Origin: Cyprinodon diabolis
Taxonomy: Eukaryota; Chordata; Actinopteri; Cyprinodontiformes; Cyprinodontidae
Direction of reading: 5' to 3'
Length of the DNA: 64,000 bases
NCBI GenBank assembly: GCA_030533445.1
Contig: CM060064.1
Span: 20,605,626 to 20,669,625, forward strand
Under the pieces are notes generated by a model that saw nothing but the letters and a program-made list of their open reading frames with translations, was not told where the DNA came from and made no database searches. The position numbers and the translations under genes were made by a program. Shown piece after piece: positions 43,520 to 55,239 of the stretch; the first letter of the stretch is position 1, and every line of letters starts with the position of its first letter.

Positions 43520-46500
43520 GTTTGTAGTCTCACTTTTTTAACTTACCTCTATCATAATTATCTAATATACTTTTCTCTGTGTTTGTTTTCTCATCTTATG
43601 TTGATGTAGAGCACAATGGAATTTGCTAACAAATAGCATAATTTAGGTCTTGCCTTCTCTAGTCCACATCCCACTGTTCAATATTCCTTGGAGTTTTACT
43701 TTTTTCTTTAACACTTGTTGTTTATTTTTATGTTCTTTATACTTTTTGGTTATTCCTTTTAGGTATGCTTGTTTCCCTCACATTGTTTATATATCAATAA
43801 TACCTCTGTTCAGTTCTTCCAATATTTATTTTTATTGTTTCACCCTCAGGCCATGTATTGTGTTTTAACAAGTGATGCTATTTCTCGTTTATCTGTGAGA
43901 TAAATTTCTATTTCTATTTCTGACGTATGATGGAGAGGAGCTGTGTTTCATGCCTCCAATCCATTGAGGCGGTGGGGGTGAACAAATTGACTTCTCCAAG
44001 AACCACAAGCTTGAAATCATTTTTTTTAGAACTGGGTCCACACATTTATTTTTAAGTAATCACCCAGTATATAATAGGAGTCTTTTAATTTCTAATACAA
44101 CATCCTGTTATTGACATGATACTCAATCTTTCTTTTTTAGGTTTGTATTTCTCCACAGCATTAATTTAGTTTAAGCACCCCCTCATCTGGTCCAACATCC
44201 TTGACACAACACAGCATTGTGATAAACAACAGGGCGTGTTTTCTGTTTTTTTTGACAGCAGAAAATTACCACTGCAAATATATAAAATAGATATATAGGT
44301 AATGGGTTTTGTCTGAACACATTCATATGTGACCAGTTCAGAGTTAGCCAATCTTTAGATGAGCAAAGCACAAAGATAAGAAACTCGGGTTTCGTCTTCA
44401 ATCAAAGGGGCTTCCACAAAATACTGACTCAACTCAACGCAGAGTGCACAAAATTCCTTTTTTGTTTGAAAAATAAAACCCCAATGACCCTACATATTTT
44501 TAAAGTTTATATGCATGCATAAATTTGTGTATGCCAATCACATAAAATCCCTGCAAAATCATTTATAATTGGAGGTTAAGAAGCATGCAGGAATACTTAA
44601 GTCTGACTGCAGGCTGCAAAAGAAAGCTCTATAGCTGCAGAGGTAGGGGAAAGGTGCCGGACACGTCTCAGCGTTTGAACTATAGTGCACTCAGTGGATT
44701 ACTGTGCAGTTGAAAAGGAAATCAGACTAAGAGGGGATTTGCACACTAACACAATTCATCCTGTTGGCACAGGAACACTACTTTATTAATTAGCCAAGTT
44801 TGACATGATCGGCTTAAACAACTGAATGTTTGCAAACAGCTACATTATTGGAGTTAGTTGCCTTGTAATTATTAACGCACAAAACTGATGCATACTGTAA
44901 TAAATTGCTGGTCAGGTTATAAAAGATTTCTGTACGAAGGTAATCCTTTTGTTCTTGCAGAATCCAGGGACGGGTGTTAGGTTGTTTTCCTTTTTTTCTT
45001 TTTTGTTTGTCAGGAAATTGAAACTGCAGCACAAACGGAAAGAGCTCAGAGATCAAAATCGCAGCCTTGAGAAGAACCACAGGATCCCTCTACAGACAAG
45101 TCATGCATATGACTCATTCTTTACTAATGGGTTAGAAACTATTTTTAATTCTACACGAATTATGGAATAATCTTTCCCTTGTTTTTTGTCTTCAACCTTT
45201 GTTTCTTTTAAAAAATAAAATCCTCTGCACCTTAGGTGTCACTCAGTAAAATTAACCTTCTGTTGTCAGGACTGGGTTAAATGTCTTGTGTTTAATTCCA
45301 GCTTAGTTTACTAAGTCATTTAGCTATTTTGGTCGGTACCCCAGTTATTTTGGTCAAAGGTAGTCTAAAACTGCGGCACCACCAAACTAGTGCTCAGTTT
45401 GGCAGATTTGGCATGAGTGTGAGTGTGTGTGGCAGTAAATAGAGATTTAGACACAGCTGAATGTAAAAAGAGGTTCTTAAAGTCTTTGGGTGGTCCGCCC
45501 TCTTAGCCTGCTTTTTGGAAGTGGCGGCACCAAACAGTGGTCATTATTAGCAGACGAACCACCCCACCAGGCTGGGATTACCTTGCAGCCAGCTGCATAT
45601 GTGAACGTCTAAACAATCCTCCCACCGTGTTTTGACATGCTCTATTATAGGTTCTGAATTCCATACCAGATCCAGAGGGAAAAAAATGACATCTAAATGA
45701 AATCATTCATTTGCTCGTCTGATGTCATCCAAAAATTGCCATAATTGCCGAGCTCTGGCGTCTCTGGTCTGTGCCTGGAAAAGACACCAGCAGTAGGAGA
45801 GGTACAGACTGGAAGGATGTTCTTTGCTGGATCTATTTCAACTATGGCCATATAATCATGGGAGAACTTTCCCTGCTCTGCTTAACCAAAAGTGCACATC
45901 TTTAACACTTGAATATAGGAGGCAAAGAAAAAACTTTACTTGGTGGGGTCAGATAACAGATAATGCTAAACTCTGGGAGCCAGCAGCAGGGCTTAGTGTT
46001 CAGTGCAGCAGCTTGTGGGAACACACAGGTGCAGTTATGTAACTGAATAAAGTCTGAGAGCCTCAAATGCAGAAAGAGTGAGATGCTTAAAAAAAAAAAA
46101 CTATTAGAAAACACAAGAGTAGAGTGTGACCTTCTCTGCAAAGTTTTCCCAGGTTCATCAAAATGATGCAGTAGCTCTTTAAATTTACAAGAAAATATTA
46201 TTTGAGATAGAGTAATTTAGAAAAGTAAAAGCTACATAAATTAATATTCTCAGGATCATTAATTATACAGTTTGATATACATGTAGATGACATAAGTAAA
46301 ATAAAGAAAATATATTTAACTTTAATAGAAAACAATGCAATATTGTTCAAGTGTAGAATAAAAGCAGAAAGTCCACAGCAGAAGAACAGCAAGAGAAAAG
46401 GAAAGTCATGTATTTAATAATTTTGCGAAATCCACAGAAATCCACGATCCGTTCATTGTGCATACAGTGCATGCAAACTAGCTGTGTCCAGGCATAAATG

Positions 46501-48735
46501 CCATTTTATTTTGGAAGTATAATTTATATGGATAAGTCATAATTTAGGGTCCACTTTGCTTTTGCTGCTTCTTTTATATATCAGCACCAACAGCCAGCCC
46601 AGCATACACTTGTTAATCAATGGGTAAAAAATACTGTTCTCCAGTTTACAGTAAGGTCTTTTTGCTAAGTCAAGCATAATACTTCTACCTTTGTCTGAGC
46701 TAAACCAGTCGGTTTTCCAGCCAGCTTCCTTACATGGATACTTATCCCCTGTCTCTGTCTCTGCTCCCCTCCACTACTTGCCTGAGATAAACACAGTTTC
46801 ACTTTACCTGTTGACTGGGGTTTTATATTTGGTTCCTCTAGAATGGTAATGTTAAGAGCTTTACTGCAACCATTTGTAATGGGTTTAAACAGGTAGAGAA
46901 AAAAAAGACCTTTTCCTTTTAATGTCTTCCATACTTCCATCTCTGTGATAGGACAGGGAGATGTGTTTTTTAATGTTTATATATTCCAATCAGGTTTTAC
47001 AGAGGTGTTGCTTTTACTCTCTTAATAGGAGAACGTTTTTCACAGAAAGATATATATTCCCGACTACTGAAACTAATCACATCCACAAGTATTTACTGAA
47101 ACTAAGTACATCCTTGTTACTTCTCTGAGATTTAAAAATGAGAGCATCCAAGAACTGCTGATCAAATGAATTTGACTGATTATTAGCAAGAAAGAAAATA
47201 CTTTTTTGGGAGCCAATTGTTGCTTCTGATTAATCTCGGAATAGTTTTAAGCCAAGTTCTATACAAAAAAGAAAGTTGTCTTAAGTGCTAAAGTTAATTT
47301 GAGAACAAATAGAAAAGAACTGAACTAGAATGGCTGGTTTGGAGGGGAGGTAACAAGGAGAAAGCCTCTTTTCTAAAAAAAGAACATGGCAGCAGCACAG
47401 AGGTTTGCATATCTGAGTCTGAATGAACCAGACAACCTCTGCAAAGAATAACAGTGTTTGTTATTCGGGTAAAATGCCATGTCTGGAGAACCAAACACAA
47501 AGATCAGCTTGGGTACATCATCCAACTGTCAAGCACAGTGGACAAGGGGATATCATGATAAGATAACCAGATTTCTGAAATCCAATCTGGGGACATCTCC
47601 AGCTGGTAGATAAAAATAAATACATATCATCAAAATAAAAATAGAAAATGGGGACAATGATGCTTTTATCAATTTTTACATATTTATTAATATATCAACA
47701 ACAAAATCAAGTGTAAAATTCAGGAATCCACCTCTTCTATTTTCTAAGAAAAATAAAATTAATCAATCAATAGTGTTTATTAGTGCCATCTTCTCTGTCA
47801 TCTATTCTAAAACAGGGACATGATACAATCAAAATATCTTCCAAACACATATAATATCATCATACATATTATAATTATTATGATGATGGTGATTATTATT
47901 ATTATTGTTGTTTACACTGTGTGAAATCGCCTCAAATAATATTGATCCTTCATTATCTCAGCTGATTAAATACTAAAAAAGGTTAATCGCCACAACATTT
48001 GGAGCTACAAGTAAAAAACAATATAATAAACGAACATTAAACAGGTGTTTATCTCTCAGATTATGCAGATCTTCTCTCATTGAGTTTTCTTTTTATTGTC
48101 TCTTATTTTTTATGAGGAACTTTCATATATCCAAACTGAGCGGTAGAAAAGTAGACTTAAGTCTGGAAGTCTACAGTATGCTTATAAATCACAACCATAA
48201 AACAGCAAAACAACTTATAACTCTACTTACAAAAACTAACTATCTGAAGATATAAACTAAAGGTCACAGATCAGTTCTAAAAACATTTTCAGGTGAACCC
48301 TTGCTGATCCCTGGAGAACCACTGTACCATATTAGTACCTTACAAGGAATTTTCAATCATTCTGTTTAATTTTATCTGACTCTATTTACTCCTGCTAGCT
48401 GCAGCCAATGGTCTGTCTTAGTTTTTGTTGATTAGCTTGGTTTATTTTACATTTCCAGTCCTCATCTTTAGTAAAACAAAACACATCAAAGCCCTTTTTT
48501 TTTATTAACCTAGGCACGAAACAAACATTTATCACAATGATCATCCCAATTTAAATCAAATAAATGGATTAACACAGGGCAGCTGCAACCCGTTGTGATA
48601 ACGAACTTCCTCATCTGTTTTGAAAGTGGTGGGCTCTGCTTATCGTCTATACGTCAGCAGCTGTTAATCAGATAGCCAACAGCTGTTTCTGCATGCAGCA
48701 AACTCCTGCACTCTTTCTACTGTAATAACAGTCTA
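43520..48735. other. AT-rich intergenic, nothing recognised
   Basis: This is the longest featureless stretch in the window. Scattered short frames lack motifs, and no terminal repeats were seen. A small ATT/GAT microsatellite-like patch lies near 47870-47910. Confidence 0.3.
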
Positions 48736-48744
48736 CACTCAACA

Positions 48745-49453
48745 TGTTGGGATCTGGGGATTCTCCATCTTCTCCAGCAGAGTGCGCTGTGGATCCTCCG
48801 GGGCTGGAGTCCCCCAGCACAGCTGACGCTCATCAGCTCATCAGGAGAATGGCCTTCATAAGCAGCTGCCAGACCTTGCTTCGACGCCGCAGTGTTAGCC
48901 AAGTTTGGTTAGCGAACCTGAGCCTCTGAATTTACTGAAAGTTATCTTCCTAGAGAAACCTTAACCTAATAGCCTCTGTCTTCTCGCTCCTAGGAAAACC
49001 AGTCTCTCGAGAGAAGCTCTGGATGAGCTAAACCTGAATCTACCTTTCTGCCCTAGAGAGCCAAACCTGAAGACCACATTCTGGAATCCACCTGCTGCTC
49101 TTGGGAAAGAGCTGATCACTTCAACCAAGGTCTGATCACTGGAAGTCAGAAGTAGACTCTGCTGCTGCCTAAGCACTCTGCTGAACCAACTGTCTCTGAT
49201 CCCAACTGGTTCCCTCTCTCTGAACAAACCTGGACCTCTTCAAGGTATCCACTGAAATATCTGAAGATCCATTTAACTTATCTGTATACCCAGCTAACCA
49301 ACTATCCGTCTCTGCAGACGCCAGAGAATCCTGCCCGGACCTGAACCTGAATCTTGTCTTGTTTGTGTGAAAACTAAATAAACTCTGTTAAACTTTTTAC
49401 CAAGTCTCAGTGGTTATCTGCATGTGGGTTTATCTCTAAAACCGATCATGACA
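48745..49453 (+). repeat. 5' LTR of the gypsy element
   Basis: It starts TGTTGGGATCTGGGG and ends ACCGATCATGACA. AATAAA-like ACTAAATAAAC lies near 49374. Its last 367 bp differ from the right LTR at roughly ten positions, so the insertion is not recent. Confidence 0.88.
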
Positions 49454-50518
49454 GAACACTGCGGCCAAACACAAAGCCCAGCAGATCACCTCCAGATGAG
49501 GCTTGAGGAGCAGGAAACTCAAATTCATGGACAAGCGAACACCCTCCGTGAGTTAAACCGCCAGCTAGAGTATCAGAACCAAGTTTTACAGATTTATGCT
49601 AGCTACATGGCAAATGCTAACGCTACGCCTGCAGTCCATCCAGTTCCGGAACCACTTCCGCCACTCAGGTCACCATCTGTGACGTCATTTCCTGAGTTCC
49701 GTCCAAGTACTCCTGAAAGATTTTCAGGTAATCTAAAGGATTTTAGAGGATTTTTGTTTCAATGCCGTTTACTTTTTGAACACTCTCCTGGCAGTTTTCC
49801 CAATGACAGAAAAAAGATTTCTTTTATTCTCTCTCAGCTCACTGGACGAGCCCTAGAATGGGCGGAGGCAAGGTTCTCTTCTGAATCCAGTTTTTCATGT
49901 TCTTTTTCCGAATTCATCTCTGAGTTTTCTCAGGTTTTCAACCGTGACTCTGATAAAACCATTGATTCCCGAGCCCTGCTAGATTTGAAACAAGGAAAAT
50001 CTAGTGTAGCTGAATTTTCCATTGACTTCCGGGTTAAAGCTGCAGCCTCAGGTTCGAACGAGTGCGCACTTAAGAGTGCTTACTTTAAGGCCCTAAATGA
50101 CAACATAAAAGATGAACTCGCCACATTAGACGAACCAGCTAGTTTGGAGGATTTAATCCGTCTGACTATCAGGTGGGATAACAGGCTACGGACTAGAAAT
50201 CTCTCAAGACTGAAAGATCGAAATTTTTTTGTTTCAACCCCTGCATCTGTTAATGCTTCTGTTTTTCCTGGCTCCCCAGAATCCATTTCCAAGCCGAGGG
50301 CAAAGGATCTGTCTCGCCCAGCTCCCGTCAAGGTATCTTATTTCTCTCCTTCTGAAGGAGCGGAAGGTAAACCCATGCAAATCGGACACACCAGGCTATC
50401 TCCTGAAGAAAGGCAACGAAGATTCAGAGCTAAACTGTGCCTGTACTGTGGTGAGACTGGACACTTTATTGCTTCTTGCCCGACTAAATCAAAAGCCTGG
50501 GCCCGCCAGAGGATGTGA
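49448..50518 (+). CDS. Gypsy Gag
   Basis: Gag packages element RNA. The ATG at 49448 lies in the last six bases of the LTR (TCATGACA), so the LTR end supplies the start codon. The 356-codon frame has a Gln/Leu-rich N-terminal helix, a capsid-like region from FSGNLKDFRGFLFQC to RLTIRWDNRLR, and one zinc knuckle, CLYCGETGHFIASC, near 50438-50480. It stops at TGA 50516-50518. Open throughout. Confidence 0.88.
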   Translation: MTEHCGQTQSPADHLQMRLEEQETQIHGQANTLRELNRQLEYQNQVLQIYASYMANANATPAVHPVPEPLPPLRSPSVTSFPEFRPSTPERFSGNLKDFRGFLFQCRLLFEHSPGSFPNDRKKISFILSQLTGRALEWAEARFSSESSFSCSFSEFISEFSQVFNRDSDKTIDSRALLDLKQGKSSVAEFSIDFRVKAAASGSNECALKSAYFKALNDNIKDELATLDEPASLEDLIRLTIRWDNRLRTRNLSRLKDRNFFVSTPASVNASVFPGSPESISKPRAKDLSRPAPVKVSYFSPSEGAEGKPMQIGHTRLSPEERQRRFRAKLCLYCGETGHFIASCPTKSKAWARQRM

Positions 50519-50898
50519 GGAGTCTGACGGGCCACCTAAGATCTGAAAAAACTCCTCATTTATTTTTACCAGCTACTCTGTTTTTTGATAACCAGAATCT
50601 CACCCTGTCAGCATTCATCGATTCAGGGTGTGAAAGAAACCTAATTGATTCTGAACTGGTCCAGCAGCTAAAGATTGAGACTGTTCCTTTAATCAAACCC
50701 CTTCGAGTCTCTGCCATCGATGGAAAGAAATTACATCAAGTTACTCATCAAACACAACCGTTGGAACTGTTGATCTCTGGAAACCATCGGGAAAAGCTAA
50801 ACTTTTTTGTTTTTCCTTCAGCTTGTTCCCCCCTGGTGTTAGGATTCGAATGGCTGGAACGTCATAACCCCCACATCAACTGGGCTGAACGCCATTGA
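50515..50898 (+). pseudogene. Gypsy protease, pol truncated after it
   Basis: The frame is shifted -1 relative to gag and overlaps its stop, as in gypsy elements that use -1 frameshifting. The aspartic protease motif FIDSGCERNLID and the flap and C-terminal block VLGFEWLERHNPHINW are visible. It ends at TGA 50896-50898. The next frame, to about 51030, has PDLTSVPLEYHDLAPV, the usual lead-in to the RT, so a frameshift near 50885 also occurred. RT, RNase H and integrase are absent. Confidence 0.8.
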
Positions 50899-51034
50899 AT
50901 CCTGGTCAACTTCCTGTCACGAATCCTGTCTTCGTTCTTCGGCTCCTACTATTCAGTCCCCTAGAGGTAGGGGGGAGATGGACTCTCCTGACCTTACCTC
51001 TGTTCCCCTTGAGTACCATGATTTGGCTCCAGTT

Positions 51035-51402
51035 TCCACCTGCTGCTCTTGGGAAAGAGCTGATCACTTCAACCAAGGTCTGATCACTGGAAGTCAGAAG
51101 TAAGATGCTGCTGCTGCCTAAGCACTCTGCTGAACCAACTATCTCTGATCCCAACTGGTTCCCTCTCTCTGAACAAACCTGGACCTCTTCAAGGTATCCA
51201 CTGAAATATCTGAAGATCCATTTAACTTATCTGTATACCCAGCTAACCAACTATCCGTCTCTGCAGACGCCAGAGAATCCTGCCCGGACCTGAACCTGAA
51301 TCTTGTCTTGTTTGTGTAAAAACTAAATTAACTCTGTTAAACTTTTTACCAAGTGTCACTGGTGTTCTGCATGTGGGTTTATCTCTAAAACCGATCATGA
51401 CA
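51035..51402 (+). repeat. 3' LTR remnant of the gypsy element
   Basis: It aligns with 49087-49453 with about ten differences, for example GTCTCAGTGG versus GTGTCACTGG near the end. Confidence 0.88.
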
Positions 51403-51559
51403 CAACAGTTCTCCCCTCTTTCATAAAATGGTAAAATCAGGGACATTTCCGGCGACAGCTTTAGCCGGGGACAGGTGGTCCAAAAACGGGGACTGTCACT
51501 GGAAATCGGGGGCCTCTGGTCACTGTATATTATGATGTGGACTTATTTTGTGCCTACAG

Positions 51560-51800
51560 ACCTGAGTACAGTTTGCATACATCCATTAAGTTGGACATAG
51601 CTCATTCATATACCAAAGTACTGCAGATTCCAATGTGAGGCCATCTGTTCGACAGCTTGACCCATTTTGCCTAAACTGGATGAAGCCAGACAAAAAAAAA
51701 AAAAGATTTCTTCAAATGACTTCTTGAAAACATAGTTCTACAAGCTGTTGAATCATGGCGTGCAGTCATGTTTTCCCAGAAATTTATTGACAGACCTTGA
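51560..51800 (+). repeat. Possible degenerate Tc1-type fragment
   Basis: GAGGCCATCTGTTCGACAGCT and CAAGCTGTTGAATCATGG resemble spaced blocks of a Tc1-like transposase gene, with most of the sequence between them lost. Weak evidence. Confidence 0.3.
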
Positions 51801-52294
51801 GACTTTCTTTTCCCATGACTGCAGCTAACGGCCGGTTGGAAGGGAAACATAAAAACAGTGGGATTCTGTCTGAGGCGTCTCTACCAGCCAGATCTCTGAA
51901 GCTCTCTGCACGAATCCACTGTCCTGCCTAAATCAAACAGGATAAAAGTTAAATCTTCGTGCTCTATTTTTAACAGCCATATTTTTCACCTTTGACTATC
52001 AGAAAGCTAAAATGTTTGTGTTACTGTAGCTTCTCTTGTATTTTTTTTTAGAATAAATCTTTATCAGCTTATAGATCTGTGCTTGTTGGTAGAAGGGATG
52101 CAAGTTTGCAGCCCCTGCCTCATAGATAAAGCAGTTTAACCTTAAACAAGTTTAACATAATCAGCAATTAAAAAAATATTAGCAAAGATGCTAATAAAAT
52201 TTTGCCATCTCCAGAAATAAAACTAACACAACTGGAACCAAATATCTATATATCCATTCTGCATAGATCTGCTAACTACGAGAACTGCTTAAAC

Positions 52295-52620
52295 GTTAAC
52301 CAACCCACCAATCAACCAACCAGCCACCCAACCACCAAAACCAATCAGCCAAACCAACCAACCAACCAACCAACCAACCAACCAACCAACCAACCAACCA
52401 ACCAACCAACCAACCAACTAACAAAACCAATCAAACAAACCCACCCAACCAACCAACCAACCAACCAACCAGCCAACCAACCAACCAACCAACCAACCAA
52501 CCAACCAACCAGCCAACCAACTAACAAATCCAACCAACCAACCAACCAACCCAATCAACCAAACCAACCAACCCACTAACAAAATCAATCAACCAAACCC
52601 ACCCACCAACCAATCGACCG
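52295..52620. repeat. (CCAA)n tetranucleotide satellite
   Basis: About 320 bases of mostly CCAA units with scattered substitutions are open in several frames, giving Asn-Gln-Pro-Thr repeats on + and Trp-Leu-Val-Gly repeats on -. These are not genes. Confidence 0.95.
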
Positions 52621-52623
52621 ACC

Positions 52624-52665
52624 GAGTTTTGCTTCATACCATCAAGTTGGAATGAAGCAAAACTC
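52624..52665. repeat. 14-bp perfect inverted repeat
   Basis: GAGTTTTGCTTCAT at 52624-52637 and its exact complement at 52652-52665 are separated by 14 bases, directly beside the CCAA satellite. Confidence 0.75.
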
Positions 52666-53019
52666 AAAGTACAAACATTTCAATTAAGGTTGAAATATGT
52701 TTAATGTTCGACAAGGTAAAAAAAATTCTAGTATTCTAGAAGTGGAAACAGATTTTACAGTCATTGACCTGCAGCATTCACTGCTCCTGCATGAGTATGT
52801 AGCGACAAAGGAAAGTGGATTGCAATGCATTGTTGACATTACAGTAATCCCTCAGAGCATGCAGAAAGGTGAAAAAAAAACAGTAGTAAATAATCAATTT
52901 TGTTGTCTAAGAGATGGGCATAAACAGAAAAAAGGCAGTGCTGGTTTAGCTGTTTTATGCTGTAAGCTGTCCCTGGCTATCCCCTCTATAGCTTAGCTTC
53001 CTTCTACCTGACAAGCAGA

Positions 53020-54466
53020 CCCTAGTTTGTGAGACTGAAGGAGGGAGTGTCTGACCAAGAAGCAAGCAGCACGGGAGCATCAAAGGGAATGGTCCTTTCA
53101 CCATTCCTTTTCGCTCTCTACACCTCAGACTTCCAGTGCAAGACTCCTGTCTACCGCAGAAATACTCAGATGACTTGGTTCTCACGCGGTGTATCAGATG
53201 GAGAAGAAGAAGCTGAGTAAAGGATGGTGGTGGACTGGGAACTAACAGAAAGTTAGTTTTCTTAAGGTTTTGCTCAATATCGCCTTACTCTTTCTCTGCA
53301 TCCACTGTGCCTGTACTGCAGTACAACTTCACCCTGATCCCCAAATATGCATTCGAAATTCATCCTTCACATCACCAACCGTTTAGTTGCTTCTTAAAGC
53401 CACTTTACATGGGAATAACATGGAACTCACTACTACATTCACCCTGACTGTCTTTGTGGATAGGACAGCATTAATGCAAAATAAATATAGGACAGCACAG
53501 ATGATATGTATTCCTTCAGATCAGCACCCTCTTTGAACAACTATTAGAGCTCAAAGCAGTTCTGTAAGGCTGAGCAGGCACTCTTCACTCCAAACCTGAA
53601 TGGTTCTAATGATGGGTTTGCTTCTACATATCAAAGGTTTCTATACAGGTATCATGTCCACAGAGATGTGATCTGACATTCCAAAGTTAGGAGCTGCTGC
53701 TGCTTGGTAGGAATGCTTGGCTGAAGGAATGTTGCAGTAGACCTGCTCTAGCGTAGTGTGATCTCTTGTTGGAAACTTTATGAAATTGAGAAATTTGGGG
53801 AGTACATCTTTTATTCCACATGATTAAAGCATCCAACCCTGTCACAGCTGCCGCTGGATTATCATTCATTTGGTTGTTAATGAGGCATAAGACCTTCTTC
53901 GAGGCTAGGACTATCATTTTGGAGAGGAAATTGAGGTGGAGGAGGAGTATAAATACCTTAGTGTTCACCTGGACAACAGACTAGACTGGAGACACAACTG
54001 TGAAGCTGTTTAGAGGGAGAAAGCAGACTGGTCTTCCTTGGGAAACCTAGGTTCTTTAGTGTTTGCTGCAAGATGCTGCATGTCTTCTGTAAGTCTGTAG
54101 TGGATAGTATGATATGTTCTATCTTCATCTGGTGGATTAACACTATCAGAGCAAATGACTTAAAAACAACAAGCTAATAAAGAAGGCTGACTCTGTTCTA
54201 GGAACTCCTCTAGAACATGTGGAAAATACTTCCCAAAGAAGATTTTTTCAGAAAGAGAAGAACATTATGAACAGCAGTGAGCTTCATCAGACTACTGAAC
54301 CATAACAGAGTGTATTCAGTCAGAGTTTTCTCCCGCGGAGCTGTAAGACAGACTGTTACAGGATATCCTTCCAGTCTACAGCTATCAACATTACAGCAAC
54401 TCGTTGATGAAACCCCCAAAACAGTTACAACATTTAATATCCCTTTGGGATCAATACAATATTGTT
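53020..54466 (+). pseudogene. L2/Maui-type LINE, degenerate RT and 3' end
   Basis: The RT segment GMVLSPFLFALYTSDF and a decayed Tyr-Ser-Asp-Asp region lie near 53085-53175. The later VEEEYKYLSVHLDNRLDW at about 53935-53990 is the conserved post-catalytic block of L2. The tail reads CCCTTTGGGATCAATAC, the usual L2 3' end. Many stops and indels are present, and the element is long dead. Its 3' end abuts the LTR starting at 54482. Confidence 0.7.
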
Positions 54467-54481
54467 TCAGTACAATATCTT

Positions 54482-55226
54482 TGTCAGTACAGTTAGGACC
54501 CAGAATTCAGGCAGACAGATTTAAGTGATTTATAAAAAGCATTTATTAATTGCTTGGAGTTCTGCATCTTGTCAGCTAGGACTAGATGGCTGGAATCTCT
54601 GTAGAGTGAGAAACACAGGTTAGTGATCACGTAACTCTGACCAGGAATGACAGCGAGCATGTGAGTCACTAACCTGGTATTTAAGTTCAGTCCGAGCCCA
54701 GAGGAATTACTGGAATCCAGTTGGATGATTTTCCACAGCATGCGGCGGAGGCCACCCAGAGAGTTCCAGGAGTTGAAGCCAAAGGTGCTGCAGAGCAGAC
54801 CAATGAGCAGAAGTCAGCTTGAGAATCCCGAAGGAGAATCCAAAGCCGGCGTTGATGTGGAAGCAGATGTCCAGGCCAGAAGATCAGAGATCAGAAGAGG
54901 TACAGAGGGAAAATCCAAGCCGGGGTCGGGAGACAGATCCAAGGTTGTTAGCAGGCAGAATCCAAAGGGAATTGGTAAGACAGGCCAGGCAAACAGATCT
55001 GAACAGGAGCAGGCATCCTCAGAAGTCCAGGACACGGAACACAATGGGGTACGCAAGAGAATTTTCACCTACGACTTGAATAATCTTGCACAGATGGCTA
55101 GAACAAGCAGTCTAAATAGGAACTGGAATTGGTGGATCTGATGAGTGATAGTGAAAACTGGGCGGAGTCCCACGCAGGTGGAAGAAATGGACCAGTAATT
55201 CTGTCATTAGTGCCAAGATCATGACA
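54482..55226 (-). mobile_element. Solo LTR, minus orientation
   Basis: On the + strand it starts TGTCAGTACAG and ends AAGATCATGACA. Flanks are ATCTT and ATATT, a 5-bp duplication with one mismatch. A TTTATTAATTG block near 54541, read in reverse, offers a polyadenylation signal. Length is 745 bp. It is a relative of the split LTR at 13156-18891. Confidence 0.65.
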
Positions 55227-55239
55227 ATATTTGATTTAA

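Larger units (their letters stand above)
48745..51402 (+). mobile_element. Ty3/gypsy LTR retrotransposon with deleted pol
   Basis: A perfect 5-bp duplication, CAACA, lies at 48740-48744 and 51403-51407. The left LTR is 709 bp (48745-49453). The right LTR keeps only its last 368 bp (51035-51402). Gag and protease are present, and the pol frame ends just as the reverse transcriptase should begin. One deletion therefore removed most of pol and the start of the right LTR. The junction shares TCCACC with the LTR. Confidence 0.9.

Noticed and set aside
52202..52579. 125-codon Asn-Gln-Pro-Thr repeat protein
   Set aside because: Product of the CCAA satellite; the opposite strand is equally open.
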